From NCBI GenBank assembly GCA_036897625.1, contig JAYMTA010001273.1, positions 1-20,816 of the forward strand: DNA of 20,816 nt. Reading direction: 5' to 3'. This stretch comes from Pelargonium cotyledonis (Eukaryota > Streptophyta > Magnoliopsida > Geraniales > Geraniaceae). Within the stretch, counting starts at the first letter, position 1. Each line of letters starts with the position of its first letter. A model generated the notes under the pieces. The model saw only the letters and a program-made list of their open reading frames with translations, did not search any database and was not told the DNA's origin. Positions 9,958-20,490 of this stretch are shown piece after piece. Both the position numbers and the translations under genes were made by a program.

Positions 9958-10622
9958 TTGAGCATCAAAATCTACAAGTAATCTTAGTTTAATAACTCTA
10001 ATTAAGTTTAGAACAATATGAGTTCTTGATTTAAGCTCTCTAGGCTTGATTTTGTAATTGACTAATCAAAGTACACATGCTACATGTGGGAGACTGTGTC
10101 TTGTTCCCTTGCCTTAGCCTTAATTTTGCACATTTCAAGACAAGTTTTGTATTACCAATCAAGTTTTGTGCCATTGCTTTATGTGTTTGCCAAGGATTAG
10201 TTTAATAAATTGACGGCGAAACACTCCAAAAATGAGTCTTAATGGTATATCTGTATATACGAGTTAGATTAAAAGAAAATGCATGTGTTTTTATTAAATT
10301 TATATTTTTAATTTTAACATGTCTCGTTACTTGAAGAAAATTATTAAGATCAATATAAATTTATAAAATACGTTGATAAAAAAAGATTTATAGAATAGGA
10401 ACATTTAAGTTTTTTTATAGTGGCCCGAATGGCCAAATCCACTCAAAAGTGCAACAAAATTAAGCTATTTCTTAGAATCTCCTCCTAATGTGGAATCACT
10501 AACAAAACCCACCACAAAACAGTGAAGCTTCCACTACCATTATAGCCATTTGGTCCCAATAATAGGTTGTCAATACGTGTCTGTCTCATGGCTGTCTAAC
10601 CAAAAATCTCCCCTTTTCTAAT

Positions 10623-10628
10623 CACGTG
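10623..10628. promoter_or_regulatory. G-box (CACGTGGC)
   Basis: CACGTGGC is an ABRE/G-box type core in a locally less AT-rich stretch (10540-10640). It is followed by a long region with no recognisable gene, so it may be a relic or chance match. Confidence 0.22.
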
Positions 10629-12250
10629 GCGTTTTCGTAATAAATATGAGTTATGCATGTTTTAAAAATACTCTTCTTAATAAAAAAAAATTAGGTATTG
10701 ATGTTTATCGAGTTCAAGTCACCATGAGATTAGTACTGTACATTTAAGTGGCATAATAGACAAAGCTAATGTTCTTGAATGTATTATAAAAAATAAAAAG
10801 TTTGTATCGAGTTTTATTTTTTTGTTTCTAAAAGCAATCAAGAAAGCCGCATAGGTGAATATATAACCTACGGAAAAGTGGGCTAATCCAACTTTTCTTA
10901 GTAGGTCTAATTTGTTGGACATAGATCCAATTTTTCAAATTTTTAGATTCCTTAGAATTTCTTTAAAATTTCATGCCTACCAACTATGCTATTACATTTA
11001 ATTTTTCATTTTAACAACGCAAAATTATCGGTTCTTATAAAAATACAAACAGATAATTTTTATTGAATAAATACAAGAAGAATAACACATATATTCAATA
11101 TTTGTTTACGAATTTATCCAATGAAATTCAACACTCTCAAACAAATATTCAATATTTGTAGATTCAAAACCATTCCACTAACTCCAAGAACAGTCACTCC
11201 CTAAATCCATACAAAAATGGTATGGATGAAACCTCCACACTTGTAGGATCATTGAATTAGGTTCATAACAAACACTAAGAATTTGTTGGGGGCAATCTTA
11301 AAACTCATAATATGTAGCGGGTGTTGTGGACGTAGGACCATAAAGTTGACAAGACAAAGAGTCTATGGCTTTAGGCCTTGAGACTATGCTACAACACAAG
11401 TGATGGAAAAGACCAAAGAGTTGCATCAACTATTAAAAACCTATGGGTCCCCAACTTCTTCTTAAATGCTTATCTAAAAGGGCAATATGGGATTTCCATT
11501 TCCATTGTCTCTTCAAAAAAAAATGTTTGTTTTTCTATTCATAGCTGCCCTTTTGACATTTCTGTTTTCATGAAAATGGCATATGCTTGGATTGGATTCA
11601 ATAGAAGATAGGGTTATAATTTGATCACCTTCTAGGATTGCTCCATGTCGAGGGTTACACTCAAGCTGTTCGACAATTTAAAATTTAAATCAGACTAAAA
11701 AAAGCAATATTAATCTGTTTAACGTAAAATAAACGGTTTTATCCAATCTTATCTGCATTTATAAAGAAAAAACCCAATTCAATATGAAATTGATCAAATC
11801 GAATCAGATTTCAAATGCACGCAAATGCATATCCAACTTATTTTGAATTATTGCTGCAGAATGGGTTATGGCTGCAACATATTTAGAGACGAACAAAAAG
11901 AGAGAAGCTTTTCTCTATTATTTGCCTCACGTGTCACAGTCAAAGACAGTGATGGGTTTTGTTTCAATATAATCAAGCTTAGGATGGATTTAATGGTCCA
12001 CCATCTATATGATCCTATGAGTTTCAGAGCCTTTTTAAGTTTTGATGCATTCCAAAAAGTACAAATAAAATGTGATATAATGACACCAAAGATTCAAGTA
12101 AAATAATAAAAAAACAAAATTAGGTACGATATTAAAATATCAATTACATACATTAAAATCTCTTTATTTGGTTGCATACAGGTTGTTTTCATATGACTTT
12201 TCCCAACTCCAAAACTATTTTCTTATTATAAATTTATGGACAAACTTGTG

Positions 12251-12598
12251 TAGATTGTCAATTTGTGGGCATGTTCGATATTCATGTGTTGGTTCAAAAT
12301 TTAATTATGTGTTGTATTGTTCAACACAAATACAATGCAGCTTAAAATTGTATTGATGGTTTGACATCAAACACATTTTACTCGTCTTTAAAATTAATTT
12401 ATAATTAGACTGTTAAATATTTATGGTGGACGGGTTGTGTGTACCACAACACAACCGATCAATCGTACGTGCATATTTTAGAAATTCAACATAAACACAA
12501 TAATATAACAAAATGTAAGTCCAAAAAAACACGATTATTTTATGTTATGATCGAGTCGTGTGTCATTTTACAACTCACAACACGAATTGCCAACTCTA
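12251..12598. mobile_element. hAT-like miniature element (MITE), degenerate
   Basis: The left end reads TAGATTGTCAATTTGTG. The reverse complement of the right end reads TAGAGTTGGCAATTCGTG, so the termini form an imperfect inverted repeat (about 14 of 17 aligned positions). The right end is nearly the same as that of the element at 13825-14138 (CGAAT..CCAACTCTA). TAGAG-TGGCAA type ends are typical of non-autonomous hAT elements in plants. I could not find a matching 8-bp target duplication, and no transposase is encoded, so the exact left boundary is uncertain. Confidence 0.5.
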
Positions 12599-12604
12599 CA
12601 CCCT

Positions 12605-13820
12605 GCTTCAACTTGATACATTCTTGTATTAACTTCTTGAAACATACCAACATAGCTTTCTTAACTTAATTGTTTTTGTATTTTTAGTAACAAGAGAAAT
12701 GATATGATGTACTCACTCATAAGCTACACAGATATTTTCAATAATAAGAGAACAGCTGGCTAGGCTAAGTTGAACAAAGTACTATTTAGGGAATATTTAA
12801 AATATTGTACATTGTACTCCACTTGTCATTGATTTCTGTTCTATGAAAGAAAGTGCAACTTGTTATTTTATTTGAAACAGATACAATTAATTTTAGAGAG
12901 TGAAGGAAACTTAAAATCAAATTCTACCAATTGGAAAGAAGGGTCAACCAAAATCTAACATAATGTTGTACCCAAAAGAAAATCTACACAATGAACACAA
13001 AATCTAATGAATTTATAAGAAATCTTTTAACACTCTATCAACATATGAATATGATGAATAAACACTCAATTAATAATTAAGTAAACACAAGAAACACTAA
13101 CAAGACATCTTATTATTATTTTTTGATCATTGTTTAATTTCTCATTTTTAGTTCATTTTTAACATCACATCAACTTAACTATATTATAATGTAAAACTAT
13201 TTTGATCATTTTTAGTAATAAAAGAACCATATTTAATATTAATTCAAGTACCAAAATAGTCTAATCATAATAATTTAGAGGCCCAAAACAATCATGAATG
13301 AGAACAATGTGACACAAAAAGAGATCAATAAATTAGCATCATAAATAAGAAAAGTTGTAGAACACATAAAAGGACACAAGTGTCCTAGGGAAAATGAAAT
13401 AGAAATCATTGAAAGAGTAACAAGGCAGTCAAAAAAACAAATACTATGATCTTTGAATTGTACTGAACTTTGAGCAAAGTATCTAAATCTTGTCTTCTTG
13501 GAAGGAATTACATTACATTTCCTTTCTGTTTCTTTTGCTTTTCAGCTTTTAAAACCACCCACTTAAGCCACCCTCTCTTTTCTCTTACCCCAAACCCAAA
13601 TATTCATTTATAAGATGTCAATTTTGGGCTTTACCTTAATCCCAATAGGCTTTCTCATTGTGTCACTTTTTTTCTCTTCACAAACTGTGTTATCTGCAAA
13701 GGAAAGGAACTACTCAAATGTTCAAACTTCAAGACATCACCTCCTATTCTTGTTGTGTACTTGGATGACGTAGCCTCTGATGTAGAACCACTACTCCTAA
13801 TATTCTCCTCCATATACATA
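12605..13820. other. intergenic AT-rich stretch, no gene seen
   Basis: Only short unsupported open frames occur between the two hAT-like elements. The composition is simple and A-rich on the plus strand. There is a T/C-rich patch at 13500-13680 without further structure that I can support. Confidence 0.55.
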
Positions 13821-13824
13821 TATG

Positions 13825-14138
13825 TGGAGATGGTAATCCGGTCGTAACACGACATACGTCACATAATTAGTGTGTTTAATATCACATTTTGTACTCATAT
13901 TATGTTGGACCTCCAAAACACGAAACACAGTTAATCAATCATGTTATAACACACACATAAGGATATAATTGTAAGTTAATAAAAATAACGTATCAAATGT
14001 GTTGGTTCTACTATGAGTAATATGTTAGGTCAACATGACTCATATAATTGTCGTGTTAAACCTATTGTGTTCGTGTTGGGTCAAACAACACACAATCAAC
14101 CTTCAACACAACACAACACACACGAATCTCCAACTCTA
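13825..14138. mobile_element. hAT-like miniature element (MITE) with 8-bp target site duplication
   Basis: A 314-bp element begins TGGAGATGGTAATCCG. Its right end, read on the other strand, begins TAGAGTTGGAGATTCG (11 of 16 positions alike). Both ends are flanked by the identical octamer CATATATG (13817-13824 and 14139-14146). An 8-bp target duplication with TAGAG-TGG type termini is the hallmark of hAT transposition. The interior is non-coding and rich in CAACAC and GTGTTG words. It needs a transposase supplied elsewhere. The octamer is itself palindromic, which slightly weakens the match. Confidence 0.7.
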
Positions 14139-14146
14139 CATATATG

Positions 14147-15690
14147 CATGGGTCTTGGTTGATCATTATTGGTTATATAGTTTTGACTTTTCACATATGT
14201 AGTTTATTTTATCTAGTAAAGCAACTACTCATAATGAAAAGTTTACTAAGCTTTGATTATAGGCAACGACTGTACAAGGTCATTGCCCATATACCCAATA
14301 TACACTATAGCTAAAGCATGTCATAATTCAAATAATTTACTAACGTGACAACTAATAAAAATGATCATTTTAAGTAAACACATAGACTCGTGGCTCAAAA
14401 CCCAAAATAACAACTATAACTTGTCCACGTCTACAAGTCCACAACTATGCTTAGATCATCTCAATGATCATAGGTTGTGTATGGATAAGATTATCATACA
14501 CTCTACGCGAACCAATATCTATGGAAATTCGGATGTATGTGACCAACATATTCGCATGGGGTGTGCAAGTAAGAATATAGGTTTTTTCAAAGGCTGATAA
14601 CAAGAGAAAGGGCAATAATGGAGGCTATTTCCAATTGAAGTTGGAATAAAATTGTTTGGGGGATTCTCTTACAGGACTAGAGCAACACTCAAAAGGGAAA
14701 AAGTAAGGGAATTGGCTTGCTTATGTTGATGTGAAACTTTTAACTTTGGGGTTGAAAATGAGGGTAGCTTTGGGTTTGTATTGTATCTTCATTTCATTGA
14801 CCTAGGCAATAATCTTGTCACTCTCTCTCTCTCTCTCTCTCTCCTCAGCCTTTAATTTTTGCTTCAGTCCTCATCATCCTCCATGTTTCCCATCAAATCA
14901 TGAGGTCTATGTCCATATTTCATCATCTTTATCTTCCTTCCACTCCTAAGTAACAAACAACCCTTTCTTCATCAATCCCTCACACCTTCTAGTATCCTAA
15001 TGTTTTGTGACTCTAAGTCTCTTCCATGCAATAATAGTGAAATGAAATGATAATATAATTATCTTGCCAACCATTCTTGTTTCTGCCTAAATAGTTAGAG
15101 ATATAGATAATACAGAGTACCTTTATAATAATCTCTAATGTGTGACAGAAGACATCAATAATACAATCCTACCAGCAGAATTATTCGTAACTATCTCGTA
15201 TGATGCTATTGTACCTTAATAATTGCACAACATATTGGGCAATCAATGAAATTTAGGTAACACAATGCAATCTATATCCATACCTAAAGAGGCCTTAGTT
15301 TATGATCATTTCAATAGCTATTGGACCAAAATATCCTTTGATTCTTAGATCAGAATAGGTGGTATAAATCATTACAAATGCTTTCAGGATCCATGTGGTG
15401 TAAATGATGACATATTCTGTCTTGATGCATACTTGGCAAATGAGAATATCAGAGAACATAATAGGTACCAAAGCAAAAACCCTTGTAATTACTTTATGAA
15501 ATAGCTAGACAAAAACTAAACTGACACCAAGGAACTTTTCCAAGTGTATTGACAAACTTTACACTATACTACAACTTAACTGTAGACACTTACGTGGTCT
15601 TTATCCACTCCCAGCTATTTAGGGTTCATTTGATTTGAGACTGAGCAGATGGGTTTACTAAAATTCTTTGTTGAATTATGACAGTTTCTT
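14147..15690. other. intergenic stretch, no gene seen
   Basis: No coding sequence is supported. The part 14640-15010 has a promoter- or leader-like look on the plus strand: a (CT)n run, then a pyrimidine-rich tract with CCTCAGCC and many TTCATC words. No ORF or splice chain follows it. Confidence 0.5.
14821..14845 (+). repeat. (CT)11 microsatellite
   Basis: An uninterrupted CT run followed by CCTC. The surrounding sequence is pyrimidine-rich on the plus strand. Confidence 0.9.
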
Positions 15691-15711
15691 CTTGCGTTAA
15701 CAGTCTGCCGG

Positions 15712-15717
15712 TTTATT
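15712..15717 (-). terminator. candidate AATAAA polyadenylation signal, minus strand
   Basis: The minus strand reads AATAAA about 260 bases beyond the exon-like segment at 15979-16072. It could end a long spliced STN1 transcript. The same hexamer occurs elsewhere in the STN1 3' flank, so the choice is uncertain. Confidence 0.2.
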
Positions 15718-15978
15718 ATGCAGATGCCCTTTACTTAGAAGGAAAAGAGCAACAGAGTAACCTCTCTTTTACAGTGTGTATCAAAATAGGAACTAAACAG
15801 GTCAGGCAAGTTACGACTCGTAACATAAGAACCAAAGGCAGGGAGCAGAGAAATGAATAATCCAACACAAACAAGATAGTACACTACAGCAGTAAGAAAA
15901 AAATGTTCAGTATGAGAGCAATTATATAGGTGTGGAGCATGTAACAAAAATGAATAACTGAATGTGAAGGACATGTAC

Positions 15979-16072
15979 CGAAGTTAGTTGTGAGAGCTTT
16001 TAACACAGCATTGCTTCCACCTCGATGCAGCTAGTCAATTCTTTGAGATCAGACAAATTCAATTCCATCCCA
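15979..16072 (-). other. exon-like segment in the STN1 3' flank, with a 22-codon ORF
   Basis: On the minus strand the segment is bounded by TTAATGCAG| at 16073 and TTCG|GTACATG at 15979. Inside it, 16068-16000 encodes a 22-residue ORF beginning MELNLSDLKELT and ending EAMLC. It has mixed, protein-like amino-acid use, unlike the low-complexity frames around it. I do not recognise the peptide. The segment could be a 3' UTR exon of STN1, an exon of an undetected small gene, or a coincidence. The frame from the STN1 stop does not run into it. Confidence 0.3.
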
Positions 16073-16506
16073 CTGCATTAATCACAAGCACCAAAGAAAG
16101 CAGAGGTCAAAAACTATGCCCACTAGCATTGATTGCGAAAATTCGCAATGAGTGGTTATAAGGAATGAAAAGAACGTGGGACGAAAGTATCAAGCCACCA
16201 AATAATTTGTCAAATATATAACTTGCTATAAATGAGAAAATGTTGGATTGGCATCAGAGTGTGGTTTCAGTTCAAATTTGAGGCTACCCTTCTTGACTCG
16301 ACAATATTTGAAGAGACAGCAGCATTTACCAATAATGTATAATGAACTGTTTTGGAAGTTTTGGCAGCTTCCGTCACTGATGTTTGGTCTGCTAAATATA
16401 AACTTCAATACACTATTTCACATCTAGTGGTTTTAGCTTCTCTTACTATATCATGACTTATTCTCACTGGCTGAACCCACGTAGCCAAAATCTGATGTGG
16501 CAGTGT

Positions 16507-17470
16507 GGCAGAACTCAAAAAATAAAAGAAAAAAAGGGGTCCATGAAATAGAAAGATAACTTCAGAAAATAATTGAACAGTTTAAATAGCCCAATTTCAC
16601 TCCAGCACCACAGCTGTTCATCGACCATTGGCAGGAATTGGGACCTAACATCGTAAATAAACTCTTGAATCTATAGTAACCCAACTAGCAATTTGTCAAC
16701 TATGAAAAATGAAGTATGTAATGAGCCTTATGACCAAAGGCTCTACTGTGTTTTATATATCATCCCTGAACCAGATAAATCAATAAGTTCATATTGAGCA
16801 GAAGAATTTATTATGACCACAACCAAATTATTGGCCTAAATGATTTCACATTCAAAACCAAATAAAAATGCCAAGCCAGCCACTGCTTCGCACCTATGAT
16901 GATATTGGTCAATTGATCCACCAAGCTCATGATTTCTTACATAAAGAATCCAATTCAAAATCATGCACAACAGCTAGTTCATCAACAATTGGGACCTAAC
17001 ATGGTAAATAAACTCTTGAATTCTTATGTACCACACCCAGCCAACATTGTTAACTACGAAGTATGTATTATATGAGTCTAATGACCAAATTAATGGCAGA
17101 ACTCAACCAAATGGATGGTCCATAATTAAAGAACGAGAACTTTTATGGAAAAAATAGAATAATTCCAACTCCACTACATCAGCATCACAGCTGTTCATCA
17201 GCATTTGATATGAATTTGGTACCTAATATTCGTCAAAGGAACTATTGAATTCTTAAATAACTCACCCTACTAACAATGTGTAAACAATGAAATATGAATT
17301 ATGTAATGAGTTCATGCAGTTAAAAATAAGTTCACATTGAGCCTCTACGATTTCACATTTCAAAACCATATGAAATTGCCAAGCTGGTCAGTGCTTTGCC
17401 TTGATGATATTAGTCAATTGATCCATCAAACTCATAATTCTAACAGAGAGAATCCAGTTCATAAATCAAG
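16507..17470. repeat. diverged nested direct repeats flanking STN1
   Basis: Three related blocks recur in the same orientation. Block C (GGCAGAACTCA..GGTCCAT..AATAATT) starts at 16507 and 17095. Block A (CAGCTGTTCATC.., TTGGGACCTAA.., AAACTCTTGAAT.., GAAGTATGTA..) lies near 16604-16740, 16965-17090 and 17181-17315. Block B (GTTCA(C/T)ATTGAG.., GATTTCACAT.., TGATGATATT.GTCAATTGATCCA) lies near 16784-16967 and 17327-17470. The order is C-A-B-A-C-A-B. The copies differ by many substitutions and small indels, so the duplications are old. No coding capacity is seen. Confidence 0.7.
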
Positions 17471-17477
17471 TTACTAA

Positions 17478-17814
17478 CCTAAACGACTTCACATTTAACT
17501 CCAAATGAATTGCAAATTGCAGTCAAAACCAAATTCTAACGTACACAAATTCACATTAAACTCCAAATGAAATTAGGATTATAATAAAAAAAATAAATTC
17601 ACGTTCAAGCCGAACCAAATTGAAATCAACAAAATGAAATTAGGATTAAAGAAGAGGAAGAAGAAAAAAAAAACTCACATTCAAAACCAGATCAGTACCT
17701 AAACGAATTCACATTCATGCCGAACGAAATTGAGATCGGAACCAAAATTACTAAACAAAATGAATCCACAATCAATTCGCCAAATGAAATTGCAAACATA
17801 ACCAAATCACTAAC
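17478..17814. repeat. short degenerate direct repeats adjoining the STN1 stop
   Basis: The word AATTCACATTCAAGCC or TTCACATT.AACTCCAAATGAAATT recurs at about 17484, 17548, 17598, 17672 and 17705, with variants up to 17790. Each unit tends to carry a CTAA(A/C) word like the one at the STN1 stop. On the minus strand TTTAGGTTAGTAACTTG, TTTAGGTACTGATCTGG and CTTAGGTTAGTGATTTGG are clearly related, the last spanning the STN1 stop codon. This suggests that the end of the gene was included in, or copied into, local tandem duplications. Confidence 0.55.
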
Positions 17815-18291
17815 CTAAGGCGCAGCATCGTAACATTTACGCGCCAACCTCACGCAATCCAGCCAATGCAGCATCTCCGCATTCGGATCCCTCTCGGCCA
17901 CAACATCCGAGACCGTGACCTGAACCTGACCTCTATAACTTCCGATCCTCCCGCGCACTCTAATCACCGCCCCGAGCTTCACTTCCGATGCTCGATGCTT
18001 GGCCACAGAGGAAATTACTCGAACATCCAATGGATTGCGCCGAGCGAAGTAGGGAGAAACGAGGTGGTTGAGCCAGAAGACGCAGGTGACACATCCAGTG
18101 CCGTCGTCGACGGTGAATTTGAGGAATTTGTCCGGATTGTGCTCCCAGGAGGTCACAACGCCGACGACTTCGACGCGGGAGATGTGAGCGCCGTCGCGAG
18201 AGAAGATGGTGGAGTCGGAGGAGGATTGGGTGAGAGAGAGGAGATCAAAGGCCAGTAGCTTGGCGTGAGTGTTTTGCAGTGAACGGTCCAT
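17815..18291 (-). CDS. STN1: CST complex subunit STN1 (OB-fold telomere/replication protein)
   Basis: STN1 is the small OB-fold subunit of the CTC1-STN1-TEN1 complex, which protects telomere ends and helps polymerase alpha fill in the lagging strand in the nucleus. The 158-residue product has the usual length for plant STN1 (about 160) and no intron in the coding region. Key segments are KLLAFDLLSLTQ (11-22), SRVEVVGVVTSWE (38-50, first OB strand), KFLKFTVDDGTGCVTCVFWL (55-74), VKLGAVIRVRGRIGSYRG (104-121) and VAERDPNAEMLHWLDC (131-146). An upstream in-frame ATG at 18366 would add 25 residues. I chose 18291 because plant STN1 proteins begin MDR.L at this point and because an E2F-type site overlaps the upstream extension. 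The gene is GC-richer than its surroundings. The stop codon TAG is followed directly by GTTAGTG, a good splice donor. Plant STN1 lacks the C-terminal winged-helix part of animal STN1, as here. Confidence 0.94.
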   Translation of the reverse strand: MDRSLQNTHAKLLAFDLLSLTQSSSDSTIFSRDGAHISRVEVVGVVTSWEHNPDKFLKFTVDDGTGCVTCVFWLNHLVSPYFARRNPLDVRVISSVAKHRASEVKLGAVIRVRGRIGSYRGQVQVTVSDVVAERDPNAEMLHWLDCVRLARKCYDAAP

Positions 18292-18345
18292 GACCGATTG
18301 AGATCTGATACTGATCGGAGGTGTGAAGCTTTTGTCCAAACAGGT

Positions 18346-18356
18346 TTTGGCGGGAA
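18346..18356 (-). promoter_or_regulatory. E2F-type binding site upstream of STN1
   Basis: TTTGGCGGGAA on the plus strand (TTCCCGCCAAA in the gene's sense) fits the E2F consensus TTTSSCGS, with the wider TTTGGCGGGAA context. It lies 55-65 bases upstream of the STN1 start. Plant E2F/DP factors drive S-phase genes for DNA replication, which suits a CST subunit. It is one of very few GC-rich motifs outside the coding sequence. Binding is inferred. Confidence 0.55.
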
Positions 18357-18369
18357 CTGGTCTCAAATG

Positions 18370-20205
18370 CTCAATTATTTAGGGCTCAATTTCAATTTTA
18401 AAAATTTAAAATGGCTGTTTTAAGTTCAAATGTGCATTTTTTAAACCCGACTGATTATGCTTGAATATGAACCTGAATGGGCTAAAAGCCCATACGCCAT
18501 TTTACGGGTGCTAATAGCTATTTTCACTATTTGGTCCAATGCAAAGTTGTGATTTTATTTATTTATTTATTATTTTTTTAATATGAAGGTGAAATTGAGG
18601 TATGAACTTGTAATAGGTTTAGTTTAGCTACAAAAGAGAAAATGTTATCTAACCATTACAATCTTATAAATCACGTTACACAACGAAATTATATTGTCCG
18701 AGTTCACTCACGCAAGACTTTTTTATTTTTTATTTTATCAACACAATAAGTCCCATTTTAACCTCTCACATTCTAGTAGCAAATACTTATATATGGTTGT
18801 AAATTGTTCCTAGACCTTATGGCAGCAAGTAAACAATATAAGGAGGCAGTATCTGGTTTAAATATAAGTCACCATACCTCTTTAATGCATAGAATAATAG
18901 TTAAATTTAAATTGGTCCCAGGAAAAGAGTGAGCATTTAATCTTTGATAGAATATTTATATTTTTATACCATGATTTAATATTATGATGGACTCACCAAT
19001 AAACATGTACAAGCTTTTATTAGCCATGATCCCCAGAATAGCAGGTAAAAGTTTGGAAAGAGAATATTATTTATATATATTTTATGGGATATATATCTCC
19101 TTCACATGTGATCACATCATTCACATGGCACATAGGAAGAGGACATGAAAGTAGCCTAAATCCAAAAACCATAAACACATACATACAATTAAGTAGATGG
19201 TAGTGTAAGTACAATATTCATTGATACTGAGACTCAGATAGTGCCATTAAGGAGCTACACAGATAGGCCACAATAAATCAATGCTCCACAAAATTTACTG
19301 CACTTTTTTTTAAATTTTTTGCGCATAAACAATCATGTAATTTAGTTTTGAACTTAGTCACATTTAAGACTTCTCGTTCCACCCCATAGATGTGTAGTAG
19401 AGATCAAAGTCGAGAGTTATTCCCATAATGTGAGTCTTTGTTGTCAATTGAGTCACAACTCATCAGTAAATTTACTACATTTTAATACTGAATTGTTTAG
19501 TAATTTTTTATTTTTTATGAATATTCGGTAATTTTAATTTTAAAGTTTGATTTACATAGAAAATTTTGAAAAAATATTAAGTTGTAGCGCATGGCCGCTA
19601 GGTTAACGAGCACAACCATTCGCACTGGCAATTTCGATATTCTCATGCTTGTCCATGTGCAGGGTTATGTGGTCGGATATGCAATACAATTTTGTTCAAA
19701 TTTCACGAGTTCTTTCGTTTCATTTAGTAAAGAAGCTGTATCTAAGGGCTTGTTCTAAGAACTCCTTTACATCTATGACATATATAAGGCCACCTTTAAA
19801 ACTGAATATATTTTTAAACACTTTGATCGAACATGGGTACTTAAGGTTTCTCTTCCCCCGTGTTTCTTTCCAGACACTTAACTTTACGATCCCAGAGCAC
19901 TACATAATTTCTTGTTTTTGGTGACAATCAAATGTAATATGTTGCCAGTGAATACGCAGGGAGTTGAGTTTAGTGACAACAAGGATAACATGACTGTAAA
20001 CTCATTAATATTGAAAACTTGGACTTTTATGTTTTCGACAACAATTTTCCATTGCACAAATATGTGCTTCCGTGACCAATCTATTTTCGTTTTGCACTTG
20101 GAGACTTTTCGTGACAACTCCATGTAAACTTGGACTTTTTCGCATAAATACATAAAAGAAGCAAAATGAGGAGTTTGTAGTTTTATTCATGCATGGCAGA
20201 TGTAG
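18370..20205. other. intergenic AT-rich region, no gene seen
   Basis: No recognisable coding sequence. There is an ATTT-rich run at 18555-18580 and TA-rich tracts near 19070-19100. The part 19580-20130 is of higher complexity and carries overlapping short frames on both strands (up to 91 codons). None shows a family motif, so it may be an old transposon remnant or plain intergenic DNA. Confidence 0.55.
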
Positions 20206-20285
20206 AGCCTGTTGGATTTTTGAGGTTAAACTAGGGATTAATTTATTTAATCCAAGAGTGCCAATTCTCATTGCTAAGAGATGTT

Positions 20286-20363
20286 GAGCACGTTATAATT
20301 ATATAATCCAAATTATTTGTAGGCTTGTTATTCAAGTCATTGGATTTATATAATTATAAGCTC
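20286..20363. repeat. long AT-rich hairpin
   Basis: GAGC..TTATAATTATATAATCCAA (20286-20311) faces TTGGATTTATATAATTATAA..GCTC (20340-20363) across a 28-base loop. There is one extra base in one arm and a 3-base bulge. It lies within the LTR-like region. Confidence 0.7.
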
Positions 20364-20469
20364 ATTCAAATCGGGCTTGGATTCGGTTTTCTTGCAATTG
20401 GACTCATCATTTATTATTTACTTTAGACCTAAATATATTATTGTGGACCTAGTCCAAATTTGATTCCAA

Positions 20470-20490
20470 CTATCTCAATTCATGAGATAG
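20470..20490. repeat. short hairpin
   Basis: CTATCTC and GAGATAG form perfect 7-bp arms around a 7-base loop, within the LTR-like region. Confidence 0.6.

Larger units (their letters stand above)
8100..12250. other. intergenic region, no gene seen
   Basis: No conserved protein sequence is visible. The patch 8700-9130 is G/T-rich on the plus strand and carries overlapping open frames on both strands (85 and 101 codons). Neither has recognisable motifs or a supporting splice or promoter context, so I leave both out. The 67-bp tandem duplication, the GC-rich inverted-repeat patch and a G-box are listed separately. The remainder is AT-rich and unremarkable. Confidence 0.6.

Noticed and set aside
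17866-18258. 130-codon plus-strand open frame
   Set aside because: It is the antisense of the STN1 coding sequence. The minus strand carries clear OB-fold motifs, and the plus frame is acidic and low in complexity with no family resemblance.
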